NCBI RefSeq assembly: GCF_000223375.1
Contig: NC_017384.1
Coordinates: 2,048,501 to 2,112,500 of the forward strand
From: Ketogulonicigenium vulgare WSH-001
Lineage (GTDB): Bacteria; Pseudomonadota; Alphaproteobacteria; Rhodobacterales; Rhodobacteraceae
Reading direction: 5' to 3'
Length of the DNA: 64,000 nucleotides
Both the position numbers and the translations under genes were made by a program. How positions within the stretch are numbered: position 1 is the first letter of the stretch; the number at the start of each line of letters is the position of its first letter. A model generated the notes under the pieces. It ran no database searches and was not told the origin of the DNA. It worked only from the letters and a program-made list of their open reading frames with translations. Shown one piece after another: positions 7,901-16,728 of this stretch.

Positions 7901-9978
7901 GCGGCAACCACACCGACCAAGGCGGGCCGGGCGTCTACGCCGATTTCCTCGAACGACAGGACCGGATTGGGGATGCCTTTCGCCTGCAAAACAGTGCGCA
8001 GGAAGCGCCGTCGCCGCCCCGATGTGACCAAAGCGGGGTAGCTGTTTTGATCACTGGCGGCGCCGATCCGGTCGGCAATCGCAGTAGCTAGGCGGTTGAA
8101 TTCCTCGGGCGGCAGCGCGACGTCTTGTACGCTGCGATCGGCACCGATCTGATAGGTGGTGAAAATCTCCTCCCATTCTGGCGCAAGCTGCACCAATGGA
8201 ATGGTGCCGTCGGCGCGGCGCAGCTCGGCCACCAATTGGAAACCAAGACGTTGACGGACATGTTCGGCGACAGCCTCCGGATTTGCAGCCAATGCGCGGG
8301 CTTCGGCCACGGATTCGATGATCAGCGGCAGGTTACGGATTGAGACACGTTCGTCCAACAGCAGGCGCAGCACAGCCAACAGCAGATCAACCGGGACGCG
8401 GTCTGGAACCATCTCGTCAATGAATTTTCGATTGGCATCAGCGCGCGGTGTATCTGACAGATTTACCATTTCATCCAGCCGCTTACGCAGCGCCTTATGC
8501 GTCATCAGGCGGGCAAAGTTGCGCTTGATCACCTCTAGCAGATGGGTCGCCAGAACTTCGGCAGGCTGGACGGTGGTCATGCCCAGCAGCGCGGCATCGG
8601 CCTGCACATCCGGTGCGATCCAGCGCGCCGGCGCGCCATAGACGGGCTCCCTCACATCCTCGCCGCTGGGGGCCGCCGCCTCGGGGCTGGGCAGCAGCGC
8701 CAACATACGGCCGGGGCGCAGCACGGCGCGGGCCTGTTCTACCCCTTGCACCAAAACGACATAGCTACCGACCGGCAGCGCCGGGTTATCCGTTAGCCGG
8801 ATCTCGGGCAGCAGCAATCCAAAGGCTGTCGCCACATGGTTGCGCATCGTCGCAATCCGCGCGTCCAGCCCGGTGGCAGGATCCAGCACCATTTCAACAA
8901 GATCGGGGGCAAATTCGACATGGATATCGTCGATATCCATCACGTCGCCCATGGTGCGCGGCGGTGCGGCGGGCTGGATCTGCGGCTGCGATTTCGCCTT
9001 TTGCCGGGATTTCAGGGCACGCGAGCTGAGATAACCGCCATAGCCCAGCGCCAGCGCAGCACCAAGGAAAGGCAGCGTGGGCAGGCCGGGCACCAGCGCC
9101 AGAACCAGCATCAGCGCCGCAACGGTGAAAAGTGGTGCGGGCTGGCGGCCAAGCTGGCCGATTAGCGCCAAATCCACCGCCCCGTTCGCGCCGCCCCGCG
9201 CCAGCAAAAGCGCCGATGCGACCGAGATGATCACCGCCGGAATTTGACTGACCAACCCGTCCCCAACCGTTAAAATGGCATAGGTTTCAAAAGCCTGACC
9301 AATCGCCATCCCTTGCACAAAAACGCCTGATGCCAGCCCCGCGACCAGCGTCAGCGCGGTAATCAACAGCCCCGCAACGGCATCGCCTTTGACAAATTTC
9401 GACGCGCCGTCGAGCGAGCCAAAGAACGTTGTCTCGGCCTGCTCACGCTCGCGCCGGGCGCGGGCCTCGGCATGGTCGATCGCGCCCGAGGCCATATCTG
9501 CATCAATCGCCAATTGCTTGCCGGGCATCGCATCCAGCGCGAAACGGGCGCCCACCTCGGCCATGCGGGCGGCGCCTTTGTTGATGACCATAAAATTCAC
9601 GATCAGCAGCACGCAAAAGATCACAAGCCCCAGCATGATCGAGCCGCCCATGACGAAATTTGCAAAGCCCTCAATGACATGTCCAGCTGCATCGGTGCCG
9701 GTATGACCCTGCCCGATGATCAGTTTTGTCGAGGAGACCGACAGTGACAATCGCAATAGCAGTGACGCCAACAGCACGGTCGGGAAGGAGGAAAAATCCA
9801 GCGGACGCTCGACAAATAGCGTGACGGTAAAGATCAAAATCGCCAAGGAAAATGACACCGCAAGGCCGATATCCAGCACCCAGGACGGCATGGGCAGCAC
9901 CATCATGATAATAACGGTCAGCAGCGCCAGTGCGAGTGCGACAGTCGGGCTGAAAAGGTTGCGCATATCCATGATCAT
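7897..9978 (-). CDS. flhA: Flagellar export gate protein FlhA
   Basis: 693-aa major export-gate component. The N-terminal half contains about eight membrane helices and the conserved cytoplasmic FHIPEP-type loop (RFALDAMPGKQLAIDADMAS near residue 145, then AEARARRERE). The C-terminal half is the cytoplasmic docking domain for chaperone-substrate complexes. GGAG precedes the ATG at 9978. One base separates it from the upstream lytic transglycosylase gene. Confidence 0.97.
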   Translation of the reverse strand: MIMDMRNLFSPTVALALALLTVIIMMVLPMPSWVLDIGLAVSFSLAILIFTVTLFVERPLDFSSFPTVLLASLLLRLSLSVSSTKLIIGQGHTGTDAAGHVIEGFANFVMGGSIMLGLVIFCVLLIVNFMVINKGAARMAEVGARFALDAMPGKQLAIDADMASGAIDHAEARARREREQAETTFFGSLDGASKFVKGDAVAGLLITALTLVAGLASGVFVQGMAIGQAFETYAILTVGDGLVSQIPAVIISVASALLLARGGANGAVDLALIGQLGRQPAPLFTVAALMLVLALVPGLPTLPFLGAALALGYGGYLSSRALKSRQKAKSQPQIQPAAPPRTMGDVMDIDDIHVEFAPDLVEMVLDPATGLDARIATMRNHVATAFGLLLPEIRLTDNPALPVGSYVVLVQGVEQARAVLRPGRMLALLPSPEAAAPSGEDVREPVYGAPARWIAPDVQADAALLGMTTVQPAEVLATHLLEVIKRNFARLMTHKALRKRLDEMVNLSDTPRADANRKFIDEMVPDRVPVDLLLAVLRLLLDERVSIRNLPLIIESVAEARALAANPEAVAEHVRQRLGFQLVAELRRADGTIPLVQLAPEWEEIFTTYQIGADRSVQDVALPPEEFNRLATAIADRIGAASDQNSYPALVTSGRRRRFLRTVLQAKGIPNPVLSFEEIGVDARPALVGVVAA

Positions 9979-9979
9979 T

Positions 9980-10594
9980 CTAGCTCCGCCCCGGCATCAA
10001 CGACCCCAAACCGCGGGGCGCGCCCGAGGATTGCAGCAGTGGAAATGTATTGACCCGCAGCGCCCGCGTTGCTGTGCCCGCAGCAGGGTCATTCATCGCG
10101 GTCAAAATCTGATCAAACCTCTGACGGTAGTGCGCCGCCAACGCAGGCGTGCGCGAGTGATAAGCGCCTGCCGCCACCGACCAATTGCCCAATTCGTCAT
10201 AAAGACGGCGGATGAAACGCGCGGCGTAATCCGCACTTTGATCCGGGTCGAAAAGCTGACTGACATCCGAAAAAGCCTGCCCATGCCATCGCCAGTTGAT
10301 CTGAAAACAACCGCTATCAAAATTCGTCTCTCCCTGCGCCAGCAGGTTGCGGGCCTGCGTCAGCGCGTCGGCGCGACTGTCGAGCCAGTAGCCTCGCCCC
10401 GCATGATTTATCGTCCAGGCCCAAGGCTCTAACCTGCCGTCGCGATGTCGTCCGGTCTCGGCCTTTGACACGGCGATCAGCACCGGTGGCGGGACACCGT
10501 GGCGCTGTGCGGCGCGATTGGCGGCATCGGTGCATTGGTCGGCAAGCGCCGCGCCAGACCACAGCAGAGCCGCGCAGAAAACCAGACGCCACAT
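9980..10594 (-). CDS. Flagellum-associated lytic transglycosylase (SLT domain)
   Basis: 204-aa exported protein with a signal peptide (MWRLVFCAALLWSGAALA) and a single SLT-type transglycosylase domain. The probable catalytic Glu is in VSKAETGRH near residue 44, with SGCFQINWRWHG and AGAYHSR downstream as the lysozyme-like fold motifs. Its place immediately upstream of flhA suggests it opens peptidoglycan for rod passage, as SltF does in Rhodobacter sphaeroides; that identity is inferred from context. I chose the start at 10594 over one at 10627 because only the shorter form begins with a signal peptide. Confidence 0.8.
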   Translation of the reverse strand: MWRLVFCAALLWSGAALADQCTDAANRAAQRHGVPPPVLIAVSKAETGRHRDGRLEPWAWTINHAGRGYWLDSRADALTQARNLLAQGETNFDSGCFQINWRWHGQAFSDVSQLFDPDQSADYAARFIRRLYDELGNWSVAAGAYHSRTPALAAHYRQRFDQILTAMNDPAAGTATRALRVNTFPLLQSSGAPRGLGSLMPGRS

Positions 10595-10653
10595 ACCGCC
10601 TCCATCATGGTTGCGTGTTCGCCCCAAGCTGCCCGATTCTGGTGAAGGAAGCG

Positions 10654-12108
10654 TTAGCGCGGCAGGGCAAAGCGGTCGAGCAAGCCTGACGCCATATCCC
10701 GCGCCGCCTGTGACTGCGTGATGACCGCCTGCGCCTGCGCCAAGGTGGCAATGCTATCGGCCGGAGTCGGACCTTGGGTGATCTCTGTGGCAACCGCCTG
10801 CAGCACCGCGTCGCCTGTATTCGCCAAAGCGGCCCAATCGCCGCGACGCCACGCCTGATCGGTCGCGTTATCGGCCGCATGTGCGGGATCTTGCAGCGCC
10901 TGTCGCAACACCTCGGCACGCGGATCGGTCAAGCCCGTCAATGCGGCAAGGCCAACCGCCGTGCGGCCCGTCATCTGCGCAGCCTCGGCCCGCAAATAGC
11001 GCCGCTCGGCCATCGCCTCGCCTGTGGCAGGCGGTGTCAAAAGCGCCAGAGCCTGCTCACCAAAACCAAGGTTGATCAGACGCTTTGCCGCTGAATTTCC
11101 GGCAATGGCCCCGATTGTGTTGGGGTCCAGCGCCAGCACTTCACCCAAGAACGCGAAATCCGAAAGTCTGTCGGTCTGCGCCAGCAGCAGCAGGTCGCCC
11201 ATCGTCGCGGCCTGCGGTGGCGACAGGCCAAGATCGGGCTGCGCCAGAAAGGCTTTGGCCTGCGCAACCTGGCCATCCGCAAGCAAAAGCTGCATCTGCG
11301 CGCGCGCCAGATCAGCCGCAAAAGCCGTGCCGCGCAGGCTGTAACGCGCGCTAGATACCATATCGAACAGGGCTGTGGGCGGAGCCTCGCCACGTTGTAA
11401 CACCGCATCGGTCAGGGCAATTAAACTGGCCGGATCAACCACAGCACCGCTTTGCTGGGCCTGCTGCAACACGGAAACCGCAGCGGATGCACCAGCCATG
11501 CTATCAGCGATCAGGCTGGTGACCCCCTCGGCCCCATAGGCGCGTGCGGTCGAGCCGATATCCATGATCGCCTGTGCGCCCTCGATATCGCCGGCATCAA
11601 GGGTCAGGCGCGCAAGGCGCAGCCCCATCTGGCCGCGCAGCGGTTCGGGCAAGTCGCGCAGCGCGGTCGTCATGGCAATGCGATCCTCGGGCCGCAGCGG
11701 CGGCAGTTGTCCGGCCTCAAGCGCCGCCCAAAGCGCAACAGCGCCAAGGCAGCCATGCTGATCGCCAAACGCAGGTGTGGCCACCGGCACCTCATCAATG
11801 ATCCGTCCCAGCGCCGCCAAACGCGCCAGCCCCGGGTCAGCAAGCGGATAAACTGCGGCAATCGCACTGGCTTCACGCCCAAATCCGAAGTGCAAATAGC
11901 TTTGGGCCAGTGTCGCAACGCCGTCGCGTGTCACAGCCTCATTCGCGGTATAAAGCGTGGAAAATCCTGTTGATACCGCATCTTGCAATGTCACCCCCGC
12001 GCCCCAGGCAGCAAGCGAGAATGCTGCATCCGGCAGGCATTCAGCGCCGCTGCGCGAAAGCCGATCGCGCGCGGGCGGACCGGAATCGCGGTCTATGCTG
12101 GTCTGCAC
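10654..12108 (-). CDS. C-terminal part of a frameshifted helical-repeat flagellar-cluster protein
   Basis: About 485 codons of Ala/Leu-rich helical, TPR-like sequence with no catalytic motif that I recognise. The frame stays open and protein-like upstream of the GTG at 12108 (ALPDPIEAPLVAAPSIRAQPG), back to about 12180. There it meets the frame of the gene starting at 12758, offset by one base. I read both as one ~700-aa exported protein encoded between motA and the flagellar transglycosylase, interrupted by a one-base loss beside C-runs. Its role is unknown; a periplasmic scaffold for motor or rod assembly is only a guess from context. Confidence 0.6.
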   Translation of the reverse strand: MQTSIDRDSGPPARDRLSRSGAECLPDAAFSLAAWGAGVTLQDAVSTGFSTLYTANEAVTRDGVATLAQSYLHFGFGREASAIAAVYPLADPGLARLAALGRIIDEVPVATPAFGDQHGCLGAVALWAALEAGQLPPLRPEDRIAMTTALRDLPEPLRGQMGLRLARLTLDAGDIEGAQAIMDIGSTARAYGAEGVTSLIADSMAGASAAVSVLQQAQQSGAVVDPASLIALTDAVLQRGEAPPTALFDMVSSARYSLRGTAFAADLARAQMQLLLADGQVAQAKAFLAQPDLGLSPPQAATMGDLLLLAQTDRLSDFAFLGEVLALDPNTIGAIAGNSAAKRLINLGFGEQALALLTPPATGEAMAERRYLRAEAAQMTGRTAVGLAALTGLTDPRAEVLRQALQDPAHAADNATDQAWRRGDWAALANTGDAVLQAVATEITQGPTPADSIATLAQAQAVITQSQAARDMASGLLDRFALPR

Positions 12109-12758
12109 GGCAATGCCCGGCTGTGCACGGATGCTTGGCGCCGCGACAAGGGGCGCCTCAATCGGATCGGGCAGCGCGGGGCGGGGCGCATCACGGGAAC
12201 CGTTGCATCAACCAGACCCTGTGCTGCAGCGCGCGCGAAAGATTCCTGTAAAGCCCGCTCGAACGGGCCAAGATCGACAACCGGCGCTGCGGCTGTCGAC
12301 GGCAGAAAAACCAAAGGCAGCGGTCGCGCGATATCCGGCAGCGGCAGAATAGGGTCAAGCGCAGCCTCGAACCGGGCGGTCGGCGGGGGGACTCCGTCGC
12401 GGATATCAACCGCCAGCAGGTTGGGGGCGGCGATGAACGCATCCGCATAGCACGCGCAACCCAGCGTCAGGCCGAAATCCGACCCATCGGGTGCAAGTGC
12501 TGCGATCCGCTCAGTACCGATGCGCTGATAGACCTGCTGCGTATCAAAGCTGACCGCTACACCATTGATACGCAAAAGATATGAGCTCGCGCCATCGCGG
12601 CCCAACTGCCATGTCGCATCCGCAGGAAGGGGGAAGGTCAGCCGGGTAAAACTGGGGTGGCGTCCCGCCCGCACGGTGATGTCCTGCGGCACCAGTTCCT
12701 GCGCAATCACGGGCAGCGGGCCGAGTAAGGCAAGAATAATGAACGGGATCGCACGCAT
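12093..12758 (-). CDS. N-terminal part of the same frameshifted exported protein
   Basis: Begins with a signal peptide (MRAIPFIILALLGPLPVIAQ) and GGAGG upstream, directly after the motA stop. About 190 residues of plausible sequence follow. The last ~30 codons turn Arg/Pro-rich (CPIRLRRPLSRRQASVHSR) and end at a stop inside the downstream frame, which is typical of out-of-frame reading. Switching frame near 12178-12190 (CGCCCCGCCCCGCG) restores a continuous protein with the 10654-12108 frame. As it stands the gene encodes a truncated 221-aa product. No domain recognised. Confidence 0.6.
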   Translation of the reverse strand: MRAIPFIILALLGPLPVIAQELVPQDITVRAGRHPSFTRLTFPLPADATWQLGRDGASSYLLRINGVAVSFDTQQVYQRIGTERIAALAPDGSDFGLTLGCACYADAFIAAPNLLAVDIRDGVPPPTARFEAALDPILPLPDIARPLPLVFLPSTAAAPVVDLGPFERALQESFARAAAQGLVDATVPVMRPAPRCPIRLRRPLSRRQASVHSRALPCRPA

Positions 12759-13625
12759 CTATGCCGCCTCCTTGCTGGCCTTCAACACCATTTCCAGATC
12801 GGCAAAGCCGGGGCGCAGGTTTTCGGGCGTGCTTTGCCGCCCAACCTCGATGCACAGGGGCGGCGCATGTTGATAGAGATTGGCGACCAGCACCTCGCGG
12901 ATAAGCTGATAGAAATGCGCGTCCTCGTCGCAGATGGATTGCAGCCGTGCGGCCATCGGGCCAACGAAACCATAGGCCAGAAAAACCCCGAGAAACGTGC
13001 CAACCAGCGCGCCGCCAATCATCTTGCCCAGCACCGCAGGCGGCTCATCAATCGAGGACATGGTTTTGATCACCCCCAGAACCGCCGCAACGATGCCCAG
13101 CGCGGGCAGTCCATCCGCCATGGTTTGCAACGCATGGACGGGTTGCAGCGCGTGGTGGCGACTGGCCTCTAGGCGCTTTTCCAAGACCTCCTCGACCTGC
13201 ATCGGATCGTCATAATTCATGCCAGCGGCCCGCAAGGTATCGCAGATCAGGCTGACGGCCTCATGATCGGCCAGAATGCGCGGGTATTGCGCGAAAATCG
13301 ACGAGGCCCTGGGCTGCTCGATGTGTTCCTCAAGCGCGACAGGATTTGCGCGGGCAAGGCGGATCAGCTCAAACAGCAGAACCAGCAAATCGCGGTAATC
13401 ATTGGCTTTCCAGCGCGCGCCCCTAAACACCAGCGGCAGGGCTTTCAGCGTCGCCTTCACAATCCCGATGCTGTTTGCCAGCAAAAATGCCCCAACGGCA
13501 GCGCCAAAGATGATCATCATCTCGAACGGAAGGGCGGCAATCACGATGCCCATTTTGCCGCCGGACAAAAGATATCCGCCAAAGACCATCACAAAGACGA
13601 CCACAATTCCAACCAGCCCAAACAT
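12759..13625 (-). CDS. motA: Flagellar motor stator protein MotA
   Basis: 288-aa inner-membrane stator subunit that couples ion flow to rotor torque. It has four membrane segments, a large cytoplasmic loop after the second with charged torque-generating residues, and the paired C-terminal helices (ALGIVAAVLGVIKTMSSIDE, then MIGGALVGTFLGVFLAYGFV). The ATG at 13625 (MFGLVGIVVVF) has GGGGAAA upstream; longer in-frame starts would add a non-family extension. motB is 10 kb away at 23254, not adjacent. Confidence 0.95.
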   Translation of the reverse strand: MFGLVGIVVVFVMVFGGYLLSGGKMGIVIAALPFEMMIIFGAAVGAFLLANSIGIVKATLKALPLVFRGARWKANDYRDLLVLLFELIRLARANPVALEEHIEQPRASSIFAQYPRILADHEAVSLICDTLRAAGMNYDDPMQVEEVLEKRLEASRHHALQPVHALQTMADGLPALGIVAAVLGVIKTMSSIDEPPAVLGKMIGGALVGTFLGVFLAYGFVGPMAARLQSICDEDAHFYQLIREVLVANLYQHAPPLCIEVGRQSTPENLRPGFADLEMVLKASKEAA

Positions 13626-13668
13626 CGTTTCCCCTAACAATTTCGCATGAAAGACCGCACGGCAGCGG

Positions 13669-14214
13669 CTAAAGCGTTGGCGCACCTGTATTTCGACCGG
13701 CAATAATAGCTGTGATTCCATAGGCTTGTGCAGGCTCAAGCCGCGCCAATATCGCAGCCGAGGTTTGCGGGCGCATCATCGCCAAAAACCCGGCGGCAAA
13801 GACGGGGTCCATGGCGGTGAAAATCGCGGCCGCCTCTTCGGGCTTCATTTCCTGATAGACGGCGGCCAAAGTTGCAAGGTCGTTGCCTGCCGCCTGATCC
13901 GCCAGCGCCATGGTTGCCGCCAAATCCGCCTCAGCCTGCGCGAGGGCGGCAAGCTGCGCGGTGACGCGCTGCTCGATGACATCCAGTGCGCGCAGGCGAT
14001 CCGCCACCGCCCCCTCGCGCGCGGCCACCTGCCCCTCGCGCGATTGCAGCGCCGCCAAAACGGCCGCGCTTGCACCACAGCCCTCCTCAGCGCTTGCGGG
14101 CAGATCCAGGCTCGGCGGCAGCCCCTCGGCAGCTGTCGCGCTGCCAGCAACAAGACCAAAACGGATCAGCCCCGAGACCGCCAATAACCCCACAACAACT
14201 TGCAATGTCCTCAT
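13669..14214 (-). CDS. MotE-like flagellar protein (MgtE N-domain type)
   Basis: 181-aa protein with an N-terminal membrane anchor or signal (about residues 5-29), a coiled-coil section rich in Ala, Arg and Glu (residues 55-110), and a C-terminal segment with repeated EEAAAIFTAMDPVFAAGFLA and ILARLEPAQA motifs. The last is the MgtE N-domain-like helical repeat found in MotE, a periplasmic helper of MotC/stator assembly in alphaproteobacteria. Its position just upstream of motA supports a stator role. It overlaps its upstream neighbour by 4 bases. Confidence 0.7.
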   Translation of the reverse strand: MRTLQVVVGLLAVSGLIRFGLVAGSATAAEGLPPSLDLPASAEEGCGASAAVLAALQSREGQVAAREGAVADRLRALDVIEQRVTAQLAALAQAEADLAATMALADQAAGNDLATLAAVYQEMKPEEAAAIFTAMDPVFAAGFLAMMRPQTSAAILARLEPAQAYGITAIIAGRNTGAPTL

Positions 14215-14615
14215 CGCGGCACCTCGTTGTCCGCGCGCAAAAAGCTGGGCAAATCGGCGGCTGGCGCAGGCGTTTTGCGTAGGCGGCGCGGTTTGGCGGG
14301 TTTTGGCGCTGGCGCGCTATCGGGCAAGTCATGCATCGCAGCCAGCAACAACTCGATCCGGCGGGTGGTGTCCTCGGCCTTGCGATTCGCACTATCAAGC
14401 CTGTTTGCCGATTGATCCCCCGCCGTGCGCGCGGCGTTTAGCGCGCGTTGCAGCTCATCCACCTGCCGCGCCAATGTCGCGACCGCGCCGCCCACGCCGC
14501 GTTCCAGATTGGTAAAGGCGCGCAAGCGGCGCGACAGCACATGACAATAGATCGCAGCCGCCAGCGCCGCCGAAATCATCAAAACATCAGCAATCATGCC
14601 CAGCCCCGTGTCCAT
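14211..14615 (-). CDS. Small membrane-anchored coiled-coil protein in fliL-motA unit
   Basis: 134-aa protein with one N-terminal hydrophobic helix (about residues 6-25), a helical region likely to form a coiled coil (LARQVDELQRALNAARTAGD), and a basic, Pro-rich C-terminus. I recognise it only as the uncharacterised small protein often encoded after fliL in alphaproteobacterial flagellar clusters. The start overlaps the fliL stop (TGATG), so translation is coupled. A role with the stator or FliL is inferred from position. Confidence 0.6.
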   Translation of the reverse strand: MDTGLGMIADVLMISAALAAAIYCHVLSRRLRAFTNLERGVGGAVATLARQVDELQRALNAARTAGDQSANRLDSANRKAEDTTRRIELLLAAMHDLPDSAPAPKPAKPRRLRKTPAPAADLPSFLRADNEVPR

Positions 14616-15097
14616 CAATTGACCACCAGCTCCATCACCAGAATGTTGCGGACATTCCCCTCGCCCGCGACGGCCTGCACGCGGCGCAGCATCATGCCGC
14701 GCATGCGCATCAGCCCGCTGGCATCAGCCAGATCGGCCGGGGTCACCGCGCGCAAATAGCCGTTCAGCACATCCGTGATTCGGGGCATTACGCGTTCAAC
14801 TTCGGGGGCGCTGGCGGCAGGCACCTCGAGCTGGGCGGTAAAGCGCAAATAGCGGCCCGCGCTGGCTGTCGGCAGATTTACGATCAACGGCTCCATCGCG
14901 ATGAAGCTGACAGGCTCGGGCGCGGAAAACGCTGCCTCGACGGGCACATCGCCGCCCGGCAGCCGCACCAATCCCTGCGCCACCGCCAGATAGCCGCCCG
15001 CCGCGCCAGCCAGGCCCAGGACGCCCGCCACAATCATCGACAGCATCTTTCCACGCCCTTTTGGGGCGCTGCTTTGCGCATCTGCCAGAGCGACCAT
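14615..15097 (-). CDS. fliL: Flagellar basal body-associated protein FliL
   Basis: 160-aa single-pass membrane protein that sits around the stator and supports torque. It has a membrane helix (about residues 18-40) and the FliL periplasmic domain, including MEPLIVNLPTASAGRYLRFT, the helical ITDVLNGYLRAV and the C-terminal VRNILVMELVVN. GGAGA precedes the ATG. It heads the long leftward unit and diverges from fliF across a 125-bp gap holding a CtrA-like box. Confidence 0.93.
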   Translation of the reverse strand: MVALADAQSSAPKGRGKMLSMIVAGVLGLAGAAGGYLAVAQGLVRLPGGDVPVEAAFSAPEPVSFIAMEPLIVNLPTASAGRYLRFTAQLEVPAASAPEVERVMPRITDVLNGYLRAVTPADLADASGLMRMRGMMLRRVQAVAGEGNVRNILVMELVVN

Positions 15098-15146
15098 CAG
15101 GATTCTCCTTGTCCGTTGTTACAGGCACGAAATTAGAGCGCAGGGA

Positions 15147-15162
15147 CTAACCGATTGTTAAG
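15147..15162. promoter_or_regulatory. CtrA-like box between divergent fliL and fliF
   Basis: CTAACCGATTGTTAAG fits the TTAA-N7-TTAA CtrA pattern with one mismatch (CTAA-N7-TTAA). It sits almost midway between the fliL start (50 bp away) and the fliF start (61 bp), so it could serve both. A box matching at 14 of 16 positions occurs upstream of flgE in the same orientation relative to the gene. Confidence 0.5.
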
Positions 15163-15222
15163 GCGCGCAGGTCTTTACTGAGCGCATCGGCAGAAGCCGC
15201 CGCAGCAAGGACGGAGCGTATC

Positions 15223-16725
15223 GTGCAAAATCTTTTGGCCCTTTGGTCTGGCTTTTCCCTGCGGCGGCGAATCATCTTGGTGGCCGCAACGCTGGGGATC
15301 TTTTTGGCCGTCATTGGCCTTGCACGGGGTGTGGGACGTCCGGATATGGCGCTGCTTTATGCGGGCCTTGATCCCGCCGCCTCGGCCGAGGTTGTCGCCG
15401 CCGTGGAACAGCAGCGGCTGCCGTTCGAGGTGCGCGGCGATGCGATCTATGTGCCTGCCGCATCGCGTGATCTGCTGCGTATGACCCTTGCCGGTGCTGG
15501 CCTGCCTGCGCCCGGCGCGCAAGGGTATGAGCTGCTGGACAATCTGTCGGGCTTTGGCACCACTGCGCAAATGTTTGATGCCGCCTATTGGCGCGCGAAA
15601 GAGGGCGAGTTGGCGCGCACGATTCTGGCCGTTCCCGGCCTGCAAGCCGCACGTGTCCATATATCGCCCCCCGCAGCCCGCGTCTTTCAACAAGGGGAAC
15701 CCGCGACGGCCGCGGTGACCGTCACAATGGCAAGCGGGTCGGCCAGCCAACAACAGGCACAGGCGTTCCGCTCGCTGATCGCGGCGGCTGTGCCGGGGCT
15801 TGATCCGGGGAATGTCGCGGTCATCGATGCAAAGGCCGGGCTGATTGCCGCGCCCGACAATGCGCAACTGGCCGATACGCGGCAGGACGAGCTGCGCAAC
15901 CGCGTCCGCAGTTTGCTCGAGGCGCGGGTTGGTGCCGGAAATGCCGTGGTGGAGCTGGCGGTCGAGACCGTGACCGATACCGAATCAATTTTCGAGCGTC
16001 GCCTTGATCCCGAGGGACGTGTTGTCGTCTCGAACGATGTCTCGGAAACCGCGCGGCGCAGTCAGGGCAATGCAGATGGCAGTGTGACCGTCGCCTCGAA
16101 CCTGCCCGACGGCGCGGCCAATCAAGAGGCTGGCAGTTCGAGCAGCGAGGACCGTGAAAGCCGGAACGTGACCAATTACGAACTGTCCGAAACCAGCCGC
16201 GAGGTGCTGCGCGCCCCCGGCGCCGTCCGCCGCCTGACCGTTGCGGTGCTGGTGAACGAGCCGACCGGCCCCGAGGCCGCGCCCCGCGCCCCGGATGAGT
16301 TAGAGGCGCTGCGCGAGCTTGTGGCCTCTGCCGTCGGCTTCGACGCGGCGCGAGGGGATGTGATCACCCTGCGCGCCATGCCCTTTGTGGCGCCGCCCGT
16401 TCTAGGAACCGAGGCTGTTGCCGCACCCGCCCGCCTGTTCGATCCGATGCAATTGGTGCAATTTGGCGCGCTGGCTTTGGTCGCGCTGATCCTTGGGCTA
16501 TTCGTGCTGCGGCCACTGCTGCGGCCCAAGCCGCAGGTCGATAGCCTGCCGCCGCTGTTGGACGATTCCTTTGCGATGGCGATGCCGATGGCTGACGGTT
16601 TTGCGGCGCTGGATGCACCCGACCCGGTCGCACGGCTGACGGCGCTGATCGCTGACCGGCAAGAGGATTCGGTGCGCCTGCTGCAATCTTGGGTCGAGGA
16701 TGGGCGCAAGCCCGATCACGGATAA
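15223..16725 (+). CDS. fliF: Flagellar MS-ring protein FliF
   Basis: 500-aa inner-membrane protein that builds the MS ring, the base for the rotor and export gate. The N-terminal helix (residues 15-38) is followed by the YscJ/FliF periplasmic domain (LYAGLDPAASAEVVAAVEQQ, then GAGLPAPGAQGYELLDN). A second membrane helix lies near residue 415. The C-terminus (VRLLQSWVEDGRKP) resembles the FliG-binding tail, although fliG is not in the window. The GTG start at 15223 has GGAG upstream. It is slightly shorter than the enterobacterial protein (about 550 aa). Confidence 0.95.
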   Translation: MQNLLALWSGFSLRRRIILVAATLGIFLAVIGLARGVGRPDMALLYAGLDPAASAEVVAAVEQQRLPFEVRGDAIYVPAASRDLLRMTLAGAGLPAPGAQGYELLDNLSGFGTTAQMFDAAYWRAKEGELARTILAVPGLQAARVHISPPAARVFQQGEPATAAVTVTMASGSASQQQAQAFRSLIAAAVPGLDPGNVAVIDAKAGLIAAPDNAQLADTRQDELRNRVRSLLEARVGAGNAVVELAVETVTDTESIFERRLDPEGRVVVSNDVSETARRSQGNADGSVTVASNLPDGAANQEAGSSSSEDRESRNVTNYELSETSREVLRAPGAVRRLTVAVLVNEPTGPEAAPRAPDELEALRELVASAVGFDAARGDVITLRAMPFVAPPVLGTEAVAAPARLFDPMQLVQFGALALVALILGLFVLRPLLRPKPQVDSLPPLLDDSFAMAMPMADGFAALDAPDPVARLTALIADRQEDSVRLLQSWVEDGRKPDHG

Positions 16726-16728
16726 GCC

